Below are positions 1-6,463 of a DNA stretch of 7,976 nt, in pieces. How positions within the stretch are numbered: the stretch's first letter is position 1; each line of letters opens with the position of its first letter. The notes under the pieces are model-generated. The model saw only the letters and a program-made list of their open reading frames with translations, was not told the DNA's origin and searched no databases. Made by a program: the position numbers and the translations under genes. This DNA comes from CAZERD01 sp964515405 (GTDB taxonomy: Bacteria; Campylobacterota_A; Desulfurellia; Desulfurellales; CAZERD01), in NCBI GenBank assembly GCA_964515405.1, contig CAZERD010000059.1, positions 1 through 7,976 on the forward strand. The letters are read 5' to 3'.

Positions 1-1
1 G

Positions 2-142
2 AAACATAGGTATGTGTTTAAGTTATATGCTCTTAGTACAACACTTGAGTTTTCATCAAAACCGACAAAGAAACAGCTCCTGAAAAAGATGGAGCCATAT
101 GTGTTGGCAAAATGCGAACTTGTTGGCGTTTACGAAAGATAG
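2..142 (+). CDS. PEBP / YbhB-YbcL family (Raf kinase inhibitor-like) protein, C-terminal end only
   Basis: The window opens inside this gene, so only the last 46 codons are present, ending at TAG 140-142. The reading frame has no stop from base 2 onward. It contains the pattern HRYVFKLYALSTTLE followed by a lysine-rich TKKQLLKKM stretch and an ending of the type VLAKCELVGVYER. This is the usual C-terminus of bacterial PEBP proteins of the YbhB/YbcL type (H-R-Y-x-F-K-L-Y-A-L, then A-E-L-x-G-x-Y-x-R). The family is cytoplasmic or periplasmic with a ligand-binding fold, and its bacterial role is poorly defined. The frame overlaps the proposed murT start by 31 bases, so the two are probably co-transcribed. 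The family call is fairly firm from the tail alone. No ligand-site residues can be checked because the N-terminal three quarters lie outside the window. Confidence 0.8.
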   Translation, partial: KHRYVFKLYALSTTLEFSSKPTKKQLLKKMEPYVLAKCELVGVYER

Positions 143-1464
143 TGTTGCCTGTTTTAGCTGGTAAGATTGCTGGATGTGTTTCAAGTATCAGGGGTGGGGG
201 TACGGCTCTACCTGGTTTTGTTGTTGAGAGAGTGAATTCTTGTTTTTTGGAGGATGTTAGAAGGATCGCCCGTAGTTTTATTCTGGTAAGCGGGACTAAT
301 GGCAAGACTACTATATCTAAGCTTATTGTTGAATCGTTGATCCATAAGGGTTATTCTGTGTTGCATAATACTTCTGGGTCTAATCTGAAGAGGGGTATAA
401 TAAGTACCATGCTGCCTCATGTGAGCTGGAGTGGTGAGCCGCGATGCGTTTTTGATTATGCTGTATTTGAGTGTGATGAGTTTGCATTATGTGAGCTGGC
501 TCATGAGTTAAATCCAGATGTCATCGTGTTAAACAATCTATTCAGGGATCAGCTTGATAGGTATGGGGAGGTTGAGGCAGTAAGAAAGAGGTGGGAGTGT
601 CTCAAGGAGATGAAGGGGGTTATGTTTGTTGTTAACGGTGACGATCCGTCTCTTGTTTCTGTAGTTGATAGTTGTAATACTTTCTATTATGGTTTTGTTG
701 GTGGTACGGATGGTTGTGGTAGATACCCTCGGGATGTTGTTTTTTGTCCTCGGTGTGGAAATAAACTTGAGTATTCGTTTTTCTCTTTTTCACACCTCGG
801 TGACTATTCTTGCGATGCTTGTGAATTCAAGAGGCCGACACCCAATCTTGGGATCAGGTGGCGGGGGAAAAATGTCTTTGATGTAGAGCTCTCCGGAGTA
901 TCATTTACCGTAACCGCTACCCTTAAGGGTAGGTATAATGCGTATAATATTGCAGCATCAGTGCTAACCAGCATGATAGTAGGAATTGATTTGGATATCA
1001 TCCTTGGGTCTGTGAGGTCTTTTAAGCCGGTCTTTGGTAGGCAAGAGGTGATTAAGTACAAGGGTAAAGTGGTAAATGTTATACTTGTAAAGAATCCTGT
1101 GGGTTTCTCCCAAGCTCTTGAGTCTTATATTGATTGCGGTGGGAATAAGGTTGTGGTTTTGTTGCTGAACGATGGCATAGCTGATGGAACCGATGTTTCG
1201 TGGATTTGGGATGTGGATGTCGAGCCGTTAAGACAAGGTGTGGAGAGATTGATAATTGGTGGGAGTAGAGCTTATGATATGGGTTTGAGAGTTAAGTATG
1301 CTGGTGTGTTTGATGGGGTTGAATTTGTGTCTTCTGAGAAGGAATTGTTTTCTCTTATAGCGGGTATGGATGGCAGAGAGGTGTATATATTTCCTACCTA
1401 TACGGCTATGCTTTCTCTGAAGAGATATCTTGCTAAGTTGAAGGGTAGCAGGTTTTGGGAATAG
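112..1464 (+). CDS. murT: MurT: Mur-ligase-like subunit of lipid II isoglutaminyl synthase
   Basis: With GatD, this cytoplasmic enzyme amidates the D-glutamate of lipid II to D-isoglutamine, using ATP and ammonia from glutamine. The 450-residue product has the family's layout. A short basic/hydrophobic N-terminus leads to GGGTALPG (28-35). The Mur-ligase P-loop SGTNGKTT is at 60-67 and the NLFRDQLDRYGE motif at 142-153. A Cys4 zinc ribbon (C212, C215, C234, C237) is inserted in the central domain, a hallmark of MurT. FGRQE is at 308-312, KNPVG at 327-331 and DGTDVSWIWD at 358-367. That last C-terminal motif is where the Asp that completes GatD's catalytic triad is expected. The ATG at 112 lies inside the PEBP gene and has no clear ribosome site. 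A GTG at 142, overlapping the PEBP stop as TAGTG, is an alternative start giving 440 residues. gatD begins 12 bases after the murT stop. Confidence 0.93.
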   Translation: MRTCWRLRKIVLPVLAGKIAGCVSSIRGGGTALPGFVVERVNSCFLEDVRRIARSFILVSGTNGKTTISKLIVESLIHKGYSVLHNTSGSNLKRGIISTMLPHVSWSGEPRCVFDYAVFECDEFALCELAHELNPDVIVLNNLFRDQLDRYGEVEAVRKRWECLKEMKGVMFVVNGDDPSLVSVVDSCNTFYYGFVGGTDGCGRYPRDVVFCPRCGNKLEYSFFSFSHLGDYSCDACEFKRPTPNLGIRWRGKNVFDVELSGVSFTVTATLKGRYNAYNIAASVLTSMIVGIDLDIILGSVRSFKPVFGRQEVIKYKGKVVNVILVKNPVGFSQALESYIDCGGNKVVVLLLNDGIADGTDVSWIWDVDVEPLRQGVERLIIGGSRAYDMGLRVKYAGVFDGVEFVSSEKELFSLIAGMDGREVYIFPTYTAMLSLKRYLAKLKGSRFWE

Positions 1465-1467
1465 GAG
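1463..1467 (+). promoter_or_regulatory. gatD ribosome binding site (AGGAG)
   Basis: AGGAG begins at the last two bases of the murT stop codon. It sits 9 bases before ATG 1477 but only 3 bases before the in-frame GTG at 1471. The spacing therefore favours the ATG as the gatD start. Confidence 0.65.
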
Positions 1468-1476
1468 AGTGTGGAA

Positions 1477-2193
1477 ATGTTCTGCTTAACAATTGTTCAT
1501 CTGTATCCCGAGTCTATGAATACATATGGAGATAATGGAAATGTAGAGGTGCTCAGAAAAAGAGCGTTCTGGAGAGGTATAGAGGTAAATGTAAAGTTCT
1601 CTGATGTAGGAGATATTATCCCTGAAGGGGATATATACTTCTGGGGAGGCGGTCAAGATATATCTCAAAATGTAGTTTCTTCAGAGTTGGCTCGCAAATC
1701 TGAGTTTCTTGGAGGGGAGGTAGAAAGGAACAAGGTGTTCCTTTTGATATGCGGGGGGTATCAACTTATGGGGGAATATTATATAACGCGAACAGGAGAA
1801 AGAATAAGCGGTGTTGGAGTATTGAGCATGTACACTGTCGCTGGGGACAAAAGGATGATAGGCAATACTTTGATAGAGAGCGGTATGTTATATCCGAATA
1901 CTATAGTTGGTTTTGAGAATCATAGCGGTAAAACCTATATTAAGGGTAACCCTTTGGGCATAGTTAGAAGGGGGTTTGGCAACAATGGTGAGGACGGGAC
2001 AGAAGGTATGGTATTCAAAAATGTAGTGGGTTGTTATCAGCATGGACCTCTGTTGCCGAAGAACCCCCATCTTGCGGACTGGTTGATAGGTAAGGCCCTT
2101 TCAGTAAAATATCAGAAGGATATAGAACTTCCTTCGCTTAACGATGAGCTGGAATGGAAAGCACACAGCTTCATGTTGAAGAGGAGGGGGTAG
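1477..2193 (+). CDS. gatD: GatD: glutamine amidotransferase subunit of lipid II isoglutaminyl synthase
   Basis: GatD hydrolyses glutamine and passes ammonia to MurT. The product has 238 residues from ATG 1477 (240 from GTG 1471), the normal length for this class I amidotransferase. The N-terminal LTIVHLYPE is followed by NTYGDNGNVEVLRKRA. FWGGGQD precedes the nucleophile elbow ICGGYQLMG, with catalytic Cys92 (94 from the GTG). GDKRMIGN carries an Arg at the position known to matter for glutamine binding in the Staphylococcus aureus enzyme (R128 there). GFENHSGKTY follows, and YQHGPLLPKNP supplies the catalytic His (189 from the ATG). The third triad residue is expected to come from MurT. Starting at the ATG aligns the first eight residues with known GatD N-termini as I recall them. 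The family was often labelled CobQ-like or cobyric acid synthase, but there are no cobalamin genes here and the murT partner settles the role. Confidence 0.93.
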   Translation: MFCLTIVHLYPESMNTYGDNGNVEVLRKRAFWRGIEVNVKFSDVGDIIPEGDIYFWGGGQDISQNVVSSELARKSEFLGGEVERNKVFLLICGGYQLMGEYYITRTGERISGVGVLSMYTVAGDKRMIGNTLIESGMLYPNTIVGFENHSGKTYIKGNPLGIVRRGFGNNGEDGTEGMVFKNVVGCYQHGPLLPKNPHLADWLIGKALSVKYQKDIELPSLNDELEWKAHSFMLKRRG

Positions 2194-2199
2194 CCCCCT
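2185..2199. repeat. Perfect inverted repeat across the convergent gatD and amtB stop codons
   Basis: AGGGGG-TAG-CCCCCT forms a six-base-pair, all but one G:C, stem with a three-base loop. The loop is the gatD stop codon, and the amtB stop (2198-2200 read on the - strand) overlaps the other arm. Neither side is followed by a run of T, so it is not a classical intrinsic terminator. It could still help end or protect two transcripts that meet here. Confidence 0.5.
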
Positions 2200-3490
2200 A
2201 AATTTCAAAGCCTTTTTCTGTGTGCACAGCGATGTCAAGGCCTTTTTCCTCGTCTTCATCGTTCACTCTTATCCCACCTGTTATCCATGAGGTTACTTTG
2301 ACCAGTATTGCTGTTCCTATTCCAGAATAGAGCAGTGTTACTGCAACAGCTATTGCCTGTATGCCGACCTGTTTTGGATTGCCGAAGAATAGTCCGGTGC
2401 CGCTTCCTATTATTGGGTCGGCGAATAGACCTGTTGCTATTGCTCCCCACATACCGTTTAAACAGTGTACCCCAAATACATCCAGTGAGTCATCGTAGTT
2501 GAAAATATATTTTAGATATCCGGCTCCGAACCAACCAATTACTCCAGATGCAGCCCCTATTATTAATGCTCCAAATACGTTTACGAAACCAGCCGCGGGT
2601 GTTATGGCTACAAGCCCAGCCACGGCACCGCTGGCAGCCCCAAGTGTGGTTGGATGTTTGTGCGTTACCCATTCTGCCATCATCCAGCTTATTGCCCCGA
2701 TAGCAGTTGCGGTGTTGGTGTTGAGAAATGCTGCACCGGCTAGTCCATTGGATGCAACAGCGCTCCCTGCGTTGAATCCAAACCAGCCGAACCACAAAAG
2801 GGTTGCTCCCAGCACAGTTAGGGTTACTGAGGAAGGGGGCATGGGTGTTGTTCTATATCCTCTCCTTTTGCCTAACATTATCGCAAAAACGAGCCCTGCT
2901 ATGCCTGCATTGATGTGAACCACTGTTCCGCCAGCAAAGTCCAGTGTCCCCAGTTGGGATAACCATCCTCCTCCCCATACCCAATGGGCTATAGGGGCGT
3001 ATATGAATGTCACCCATAGAATGCTAAATATTATCCATGAGGAAAATTTTATCCTTTCAACTATGCTTCCACTTATCAGGGCTACAGTAATGGCTGCAAA
3101 TGTCATTTGAAACGCTACAAACACGAAGGTGGGTATGGTGCCTGTTAGCGTGTTTGGTGTTATTCCACCCATTATTAGGTATTTTAGGCTGCCTATGATG
3201 CTGTTGATGTCTGGTCCAAACGCCATGGAATATGCCCATAGTATCCATACTACACTTACTACACAGTAAGCTATGAATGATAGGGCTATGGTGTTAAGGA
3301 TGTTTTTTGAGCGTGTCATTCCTCCATAGAACAATGCTAATCCTCCAGGCGTCATTAACATAACCAATGCTGTTGATGTTAACATCCATGCTGTGTCTCC
3401 GGGACTCATTTTGTTCCCTGCAAGTGAAACACTTGGGATAAGCGATACCAAAAATACAGTCCAGAGTTTTGGATCCTTAAATAGCCTCAT
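2198..3490 (-). CDS. amtB: AmtB-type ammonium channel
   Basis: This inner-membrane trimeric channel takes up ammonium and is blocked by PII when nitrogen is plentiful. The 430-residue protein starts with a likely cleavable signal peptide (about 1-24), as in the Escherichia coli protein, and then has about eleven membrane helices. Signature residues are present. GGLALFYGGMTRSKN is at 49-63. The phenylalanine-gate region FVAFQMTF is near 124-131. Trp172 and Asp184 match the ammonium-site positions by their spacing. The twin pore histidines are His192 (GGTVVHINA) and His342 (FGVHCLNGMWG). The C-terminal tail (RVNDEDEEKGLDIAVH) matches the cytoplasmic tail that contacts GlnK. The ATG lies within the last codons of glnK (14-base overlap) with GGGGAG 7 bases upstream, so the two genes are almost certainly translated together. 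It ends four bases from gatD, tail to tail. Confidence 0.96.
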   Translation of the reverse strand: MRLFKDPKLWTVFLVSLIPSVSLAGNKMSPGDTAWMLTSTALVMLMTPGGLALFYGGMTRSKNILNTIALSFIAYCVVSVVWILWAYSMAFGPDINSIIGSLKYLIMGGITPNTLTGTIPTFVFVAFQMTFAAITVALISGSIVERIKFSSWIIFSILWVTFIYAPIAHWVWGGGWLSQLGTLDFAGGTVVHINAGIAGLVFAIMLGKRRGYRTTPMPPSSVTLTVLGATLLWFGWFGFNAGSAVASNGLAGAAFLNTNTATAIGAISWMMAEWVTHKHPTTLGAASGAVAGLVAITPAAGFVNVFGALIIGAASGVIGWFGAGYLKYIFNYDDSLDVFGVHCLNGMWGAIATGLFADPIIGSGTGLFFGNPKQVGIQAIAVAVTLLYSGIGTAILVKVTSWITGGIRVNDEDEEKGLDIAVHTEKGFEI

Positions 3491-3815
3491 CGTCCATCTC
3501 CCCGGTTCTTATTCTTATTGCTTTTTCTACATTGCTTATAAATATTTTCCCATCTCCCACCTTTCCTGTTTTAGCTGATTTGATGATGGCTTCAATAGCA
3601 CTGTCCACCATCTCGTCTTTGAGTACTACTTCAATCTTCACTTTTGGTAGAAAATCCACTACATACTCTGCCCCACGGTAGAGCTCGGTGTGTCCTTTTT
3701 GTCTTCCGTGTCCTTTGATCTCGCTCACACTCATGCCGTTTACCCCTATCTTCAAGAGAGCTTCTTTCACGCTGTCCAGTTTGAAAGGCTTGATGATAGC
3801 TTCCAGTTTCTTCAT
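3477..3815 (-). CDS. glnK: PII nitrogen regulatory protein (GlnK/GlnB)
   Basis: This is a cytoplasmic trimeric sensor of 2-oxoglutarate, ATP and ADP that gates AmtB and signals nitrogen state to other targets. From ATG 3813-3815 it has 112 residues, exactly the family length, beginning MKKLEAIIKPFKLD. Gln39 of the ligand site lies in GHGRQKGH, and the T-loop (37-55) has Tyr46, Arg47 and Tyr51. Tyr51 is the uridylylation site in proteobacterial PII. The B-loop TGKVGDGKIF is at 83-92 and the C-loop RIRTGE at 101-106. The acidic tail DDEAI resembles GlnK more than GlnB, and linkage to amtB supports glnK. An ATG 12 bases upstream (3825-3827) overlaps the ribosome site GGAGGTG and is not the start. 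Whether Tyr51 is modified in this host cannot be told from the window. Confidence 0.96.
   Translation of the reverse strand: MKKLEAIIKPFKLDSVKEALLKIGVNGMSVSEIKGHGRQKGHTELYRGAEYVVDFLPKVKIEVVLKDEMVDSAIEAIIKSAKTGKVGDGKIFISNVEKAIRIRTGEMDDEAI
3498..3503 (-). promoter_or_regulatory. amtB ribosome binding site inside glnK
   Basis: GGGGAG on the - strand lies 7 bases before the amtB ATG and within the last codons of glnK. It confirms the overlapping amtB start. Confidence 0.7.
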
Positions 3816-3818
3816 GTG

Positions 3819-3825
3819 CACCTCC
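3819..3825 (-). promoter_or_regulatory. glnK ribosome binding site
   Basis: GGAGGTG on the - strand has GGAGG 5 bases before ATG 3815. It overlaps an upstream in-frame ATG, which rules that ATG out as the start and gives the canonical 112-residue PII. Confidence 0.8.
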
Positions 3826-3849
3826 ATAGTTTTAGTTTGTTTGTTCTTA

Positions 3850-3864
3850 GCATATATAGTTCCA
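3850..3864 (-). promoter_or_regulatory. Probable sigma-54 (-24/-12) promoter of glnK-amtB
   Basis: On the - strand the element TGGAAC-TATAT-ATGC has the invariant GG and GC separated by exactly 10 bases, matching the TGGCAC-N5-TTGC consensus except for two bases. Transcription would start near 3838, leaving a leader of about 23 bases that just holds the ribosome site. Sigma-54 control of glnK-amtB is established in many bacteria. No comparable sigma-70 pair is apparent in this gap. Confidence 0.6.
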
Positions 3865-3939
3865 TTGCTTTTAAATAAGTTATAATAGAGCGTTGAGTTT
3901 GGCGGTATGTTGTATTATGTGACAATTATGTGTATATTT

Positions 3940-3953
3940 CTACAAGATTGTAG
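3940..3953. repeat. Palindrome 1 upstream of glnK
   Basis: CTACAA-GA-TTGTAG is a perfect inverted repeat with 6-base arms and a 2-base centre. The spacer is too short for a good RNA hairpin, so a dimeric protein site is more likely. Its centre lies about 108 bp upstream of the predicted sigma-54 start. Confidence 0.45.
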
Positions 3954-3955
3954 AT

Positions 3956-3970
3956 CAAAACCGGGTTTTG
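3956..3970. repeat. Palindrome 2 upstream of glnK
   Basis: CAAAACC-G-GGTTTTG is a perfect 15-base palindrome, two bases from palindrome 1 and 12 bases beyond the stop of the membrane/TPR gene. It could be a second activator half of a tandem enhancer. It could also be a weak hairpin ending the upstream transcript, although no T-run follows it on the - strand. Confidence 0.45.
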
Positions 3971-3981
3971 GCGTATGGGTT

Positions 3982-4590
3982 TTAAGCGAGTAACAGTGAG
4001 AACACGAATGCGGCAAACGAAAGTATATAGGTAATGATGAACAAAGTCTTTTTGTTTGTCCAAATGATGGCTAGGATACTTAGGATCCATCCCAGCAAAG
4101 AAAGAACTGCTAACAGTGACCAGAAAGGATTTGGTGAGAGATTTTTGTACATTATGTTGAGAAGCTCTTTTTTTGTCTCTGGAAACGATTTTAAATATCC
4201 GGATTTTATCATTTGATGGGCTTTTATTGAAGCTATGGTATCGTCCAGTTTTGGTATCAACTTCTTGAATGGCAAGTAGAAACTTCTTGTGGCGTATAGG
4301 GAACTTCTCAGCGTTTCAAGGGAATATAGCTCCCACGTTGTTTGGTGCCTCTTTTCAAAGATCTTTGAGAGTTCCAGGAGCATATTTACGGCTTCTCTGT
4401 TGTACGGGGAGAATGGTAGATAGAAGTGTAGGGCCTTCCCATAATTGAACACTGCTTCTAGGTATCTGTGATCCTTGTAAAAGCTGTTTGCCTTCTCAAT
4501 GTAGTGTTTCTCTGTGAGTATAACCCTCAGTGCCGCTATTAGGAGTACGATAATGAATATAGAGATGCCCCATCTAATCTTACTGGCCAT
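3982..4590 (-). CDS. Small membrane protein with a TPR-like segment, partner of the DUF2723 gene
   Basis: I do not recognise a named family for this 202-residue protein. It has one N-terminal membrane helix (about 7-25). A soluble helical domain follows (about 27-150) and opens with a TPR-like pair of helices (EKANSFYKDHRYLEAVFNYGKAL, split by the turn after residue 40). Two closing membrane helices are near 155-173 and 180-201. The layout suggests a loop domain outside or inside the membrane held by three helices, perhaps a scaffold. The ATG at 4590 overlaps the end of the DUF2723 gene by 11 bases and lacks a strong ribosome site, so translation is probably coupled to it. That coupling suggests the two proteins work together. 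No catalytic motif is visible. Confidence 0.8.
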   Translation of the reverse strand: MASKIRWGISIFIIVLLIAALRVILTEKHYIEKANSFYKDHRYLEAVFNYGKALHFYLPFSPYNREAVNMLLELSKIFEKRHQTTWELYSLETLRSSLYATRSFYLPFKKLIPKLDDTIASIKAHQMIKSGYLKSFPETKKELLNIMYKNLSPNPFWSLLAVLSLLGWILSILAIIWTNKKTLFIITYILSFAAFVFSLLLA

Positions 4591-6463
4591 TGATGAGGTA
4601 GTAGTCTTTTAGTTTGTTGTATTTTATTATTGTGGAGGCTACGGATAGATAACCTATGTTCCTTTTTCCTACTCTTAGTTTAAGCTTTTTCTTCATGCCG
4701 ATTAAATGTATGGAAATAGTGTACCGTTTCCCTACCCTTGGTTGATTGTCCCATGCCAGATATGTGAGGTATAGGCTGTAGCTCAAGCATTCGGATTTTG
4801 TGAAAAAGTCGTCAGCCGTGTTTGTTATGCAACTGCCCCAATGGATAAATCTTTTATACTTTTTCCTGTATGATTTGATGAATGAGGCTATCTTTTCTCT
4901 GTGCTGTTTGTAGTACTTCTTTCTGTAGAGGAGAAAGTAAAGGATTGCGTATCTTGTTATTGTGTGTTTTGAGAGTACTTTGTTTACGGATATGGGGCTT
5001 GATACGTACAGTCTGTTGTGTCTCATGTATGCTATTAGCTGAGCTACATTGAATTCGTATGATTTGGACTTTAGAAAAGGGTAAAGTGTTTTATACATAA
5101 TGGGATTACATCCGTTGTTGAAGCCCCATATCTCGCTTTTGAGCGTTGCCGCTGAGATGATACATAGGTCGTCTCTGAATCTTTCCACGTTTTTCATATA
5201 CCAACTGTCGAATACGTCATTGTCTCCTGTTACGACTATTATGGATGATGTTGGTTTTGTGAATAATAGGTCTGTGTATCTGCTGTAAGGTACAGCGTCC
5301 TTTGAATAGTTGCATAGTATTATTGTGTTTGCAAGGTAGAACACAGGTACTATAGCTATCCCTGTGAATGCTAGTTTTATGGCTCTTGAGCTTGAAAAGA
5401 GATTCACTAGGTATCCTATACCTGTACCCATTCCGAGGGCGATAAATGCAAGCAAAGGTATATAGTATTGGTTCCCCGTTATATACATGCTCATGGGAGT
5501 TGGGTGGGGTTCTGTAAAGGTAACGAGTCCCAAGATGAGCCAATATGATAAGAGGGTTAGCGTATAGTAAAGGAGCAGTCTTTTATTTCTTAGGCACATG
5601 AAGATGAGTCCGAGTACTAGGGATGGTATGAGTAATATGTGGAAGTTGCTGTACAGAATGGATGAAACGTTTTTTAGGGCATCCCATATGTGGTAAAAGT
5701 GGGAAAGGCCACGTTCTGTTGCTTGTATTGTGGAACCGTTTCCGTATGCCTTTCTCAGTATGAGGTTCCAGAAGGTGTGCCAGTTATATACTGGTTCCAT
5801 GATGAGTGGAACGTGTTTTGTGCCCCGGATCAGGAGGTAAATGTTGCCTGAGAATCCGAGCAGAAATAGAAGGATGGATAAAGGAATGTGCTTGATGAAC
5901 CTCTTGAAATGGAGAATAGCAAGGATAGATAGAGGGATTAGCATAAGCAGGACAGTTTGGTGGAGCATAAGGGATAGTCCCAGAAGAAAGAATAGAGAGT
6001 ACTGGATTTCTCTGGAGTAGTTCTTTAGAGCTTTTTCGCCAAGTATGTATATGATCAGGATCAGGAAAGCGTTCAGTTGGTAAAACTTAGCTATAACTGA
6101 TTGGGTAAAGTATGAAAATGCGGATGCAAGGGTCAAACTCCCGAATAGCGCTCCTATTACTGAGCCTGTGTAGTTCTTTATGAGTTTATACACCAGATAT
6201 GCGTTTATGGCCCCAAAGAACGACGATATGAGAGTTACTTTGAAAGCTATGTTGCCGAAAGGTAACAGTGTGGCTAATTTTGACAGTAGCAGATACAGGG
6301 GGTATCCTGAGGGATGGGCTATGCCCAAGAAGTATGAGGCGGATACTAGCTCCCCTGCGTCGCCGGTGTTTATAAAATTTGTTTGGAACGTGATAAAGAG
6401 TACAAAAAAAAGGGGTACCAAGACCCCTTCTGTTCTTTGTATTCTAGTCCAGTCTACTGCCAC
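4580..6463 (-). CDS. DUF2723 family polytopic membrane protein, O-mannosyltransferase-like (GT-C)
   Basis: The 627-residue protein has a DUF2723 N-terminus. After a first helix (about 13-28) come GDAGEL (Asp35, Glu38), GIAHPSGYPLY (47-57) and LLPFGNIAFKV (66-75). This family is related to GT-C protein O-mannosyltransferases and includes eukaryotic TMEM260, so transfer of a sugar from a polyprenyl carrier to a protein is the likely reaction. The acidic pair in the first outside loop fits a GT-C active site. About ten further helices run to residue 385. A C-terminal soluble part holds VTGDNDVFDSWYMKNVE (411-427), a block also typical of DUF2723 proteins. The proposed start is GTG 6463, ten bases inside the end of the pilin gene and without a clear ribosome site, which suggests translational coupling. 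A later start is possible but would shorten the first helix. Substrate and donor are unknown. Confidence 0.85.
   Translation of the reverse strand: MAVDWTRIQRTEGVLVPLFFVLFITFQTNFINTGDAGELVSASYFLGIAHPSGYPLYLLLSKLATLLPFGNIAFKVTLISSFFGAINAYLVYKLIKNYTGSVIGALFGSLTLASAFSYFTQSVIAKFYQLNAFLILIIYILGEKALKNYSREIQYSLFFLLGLSLMLHQTVLLMLIPLSILAILHFKRFIKHIPLSILLFLLGFSGNIYLLIRGTKHVPLIMEPVYNWHTFWNLILRKAYGNGSTIQATERGLSHFYHIWDALKNVSSILYSNFHILLIPSLVLGLIFMCLRNKRLLLYYTLTLLSYWLILGLVTFTEPHPTPMSMYITGNQYYIPLLAFIALGMGTGIGYLVNLFSSSRAIKLAFTGIAIVPVFYLANTIILCNYSKDAVPYSRYTDLLFTKPTSSIIVVTGDNDVFDSWYMKNVERFRDDLCIISAATLKSEIWGFNNGCNPIMYKTLYPFLKSKSYEFNVAQLIAYMRHNRLYVSSPISVNKVLSKHTITRYAILYFLLYRKKYYKQHREKIASFIKSYRKKYKRFIHWGSCITNTADDFFTKSECLSYSLYLTYLAWDNQPRVGKRYTISIHLIGMKKKLKLRVGKRNIGYLSVASTIIKYNKLKDYYLINGQ

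Noticed and set aside
1471..1476. GTG at 1471 as the start of gatD
   Set aside because: The AGGAG site is only 3 bases away, while ATG 1477 has 9-base spacing and matches the family N-terminus better.
2185..2199. Classical rho-independent terminator between gatD and amtB
   Set aside because: The hairpin is real, but neither strand has the following run of T needed for intrinsic termination.
2499..2918. 139-codon open frame on the + strand opposite amtB
   Set aside because: It is antisense to conserved transmembrane helices of AmtB, and its Ala/Pro-rich product is what the reverse of a Gly/Ala-rich helix gene yields.
3816..3827. Upstream ATG giving a 116-residue PII
   Set aside because: That ATG overlaps the ribosome site, and PII proteins begin with the MKK-type start found at 3815.
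5217..5543. 108-codon - strand frame inside the DUF2723 gene
   Set aside because: It is a shifted frame of a well-supported gene with low-complexity translation and no start signals.
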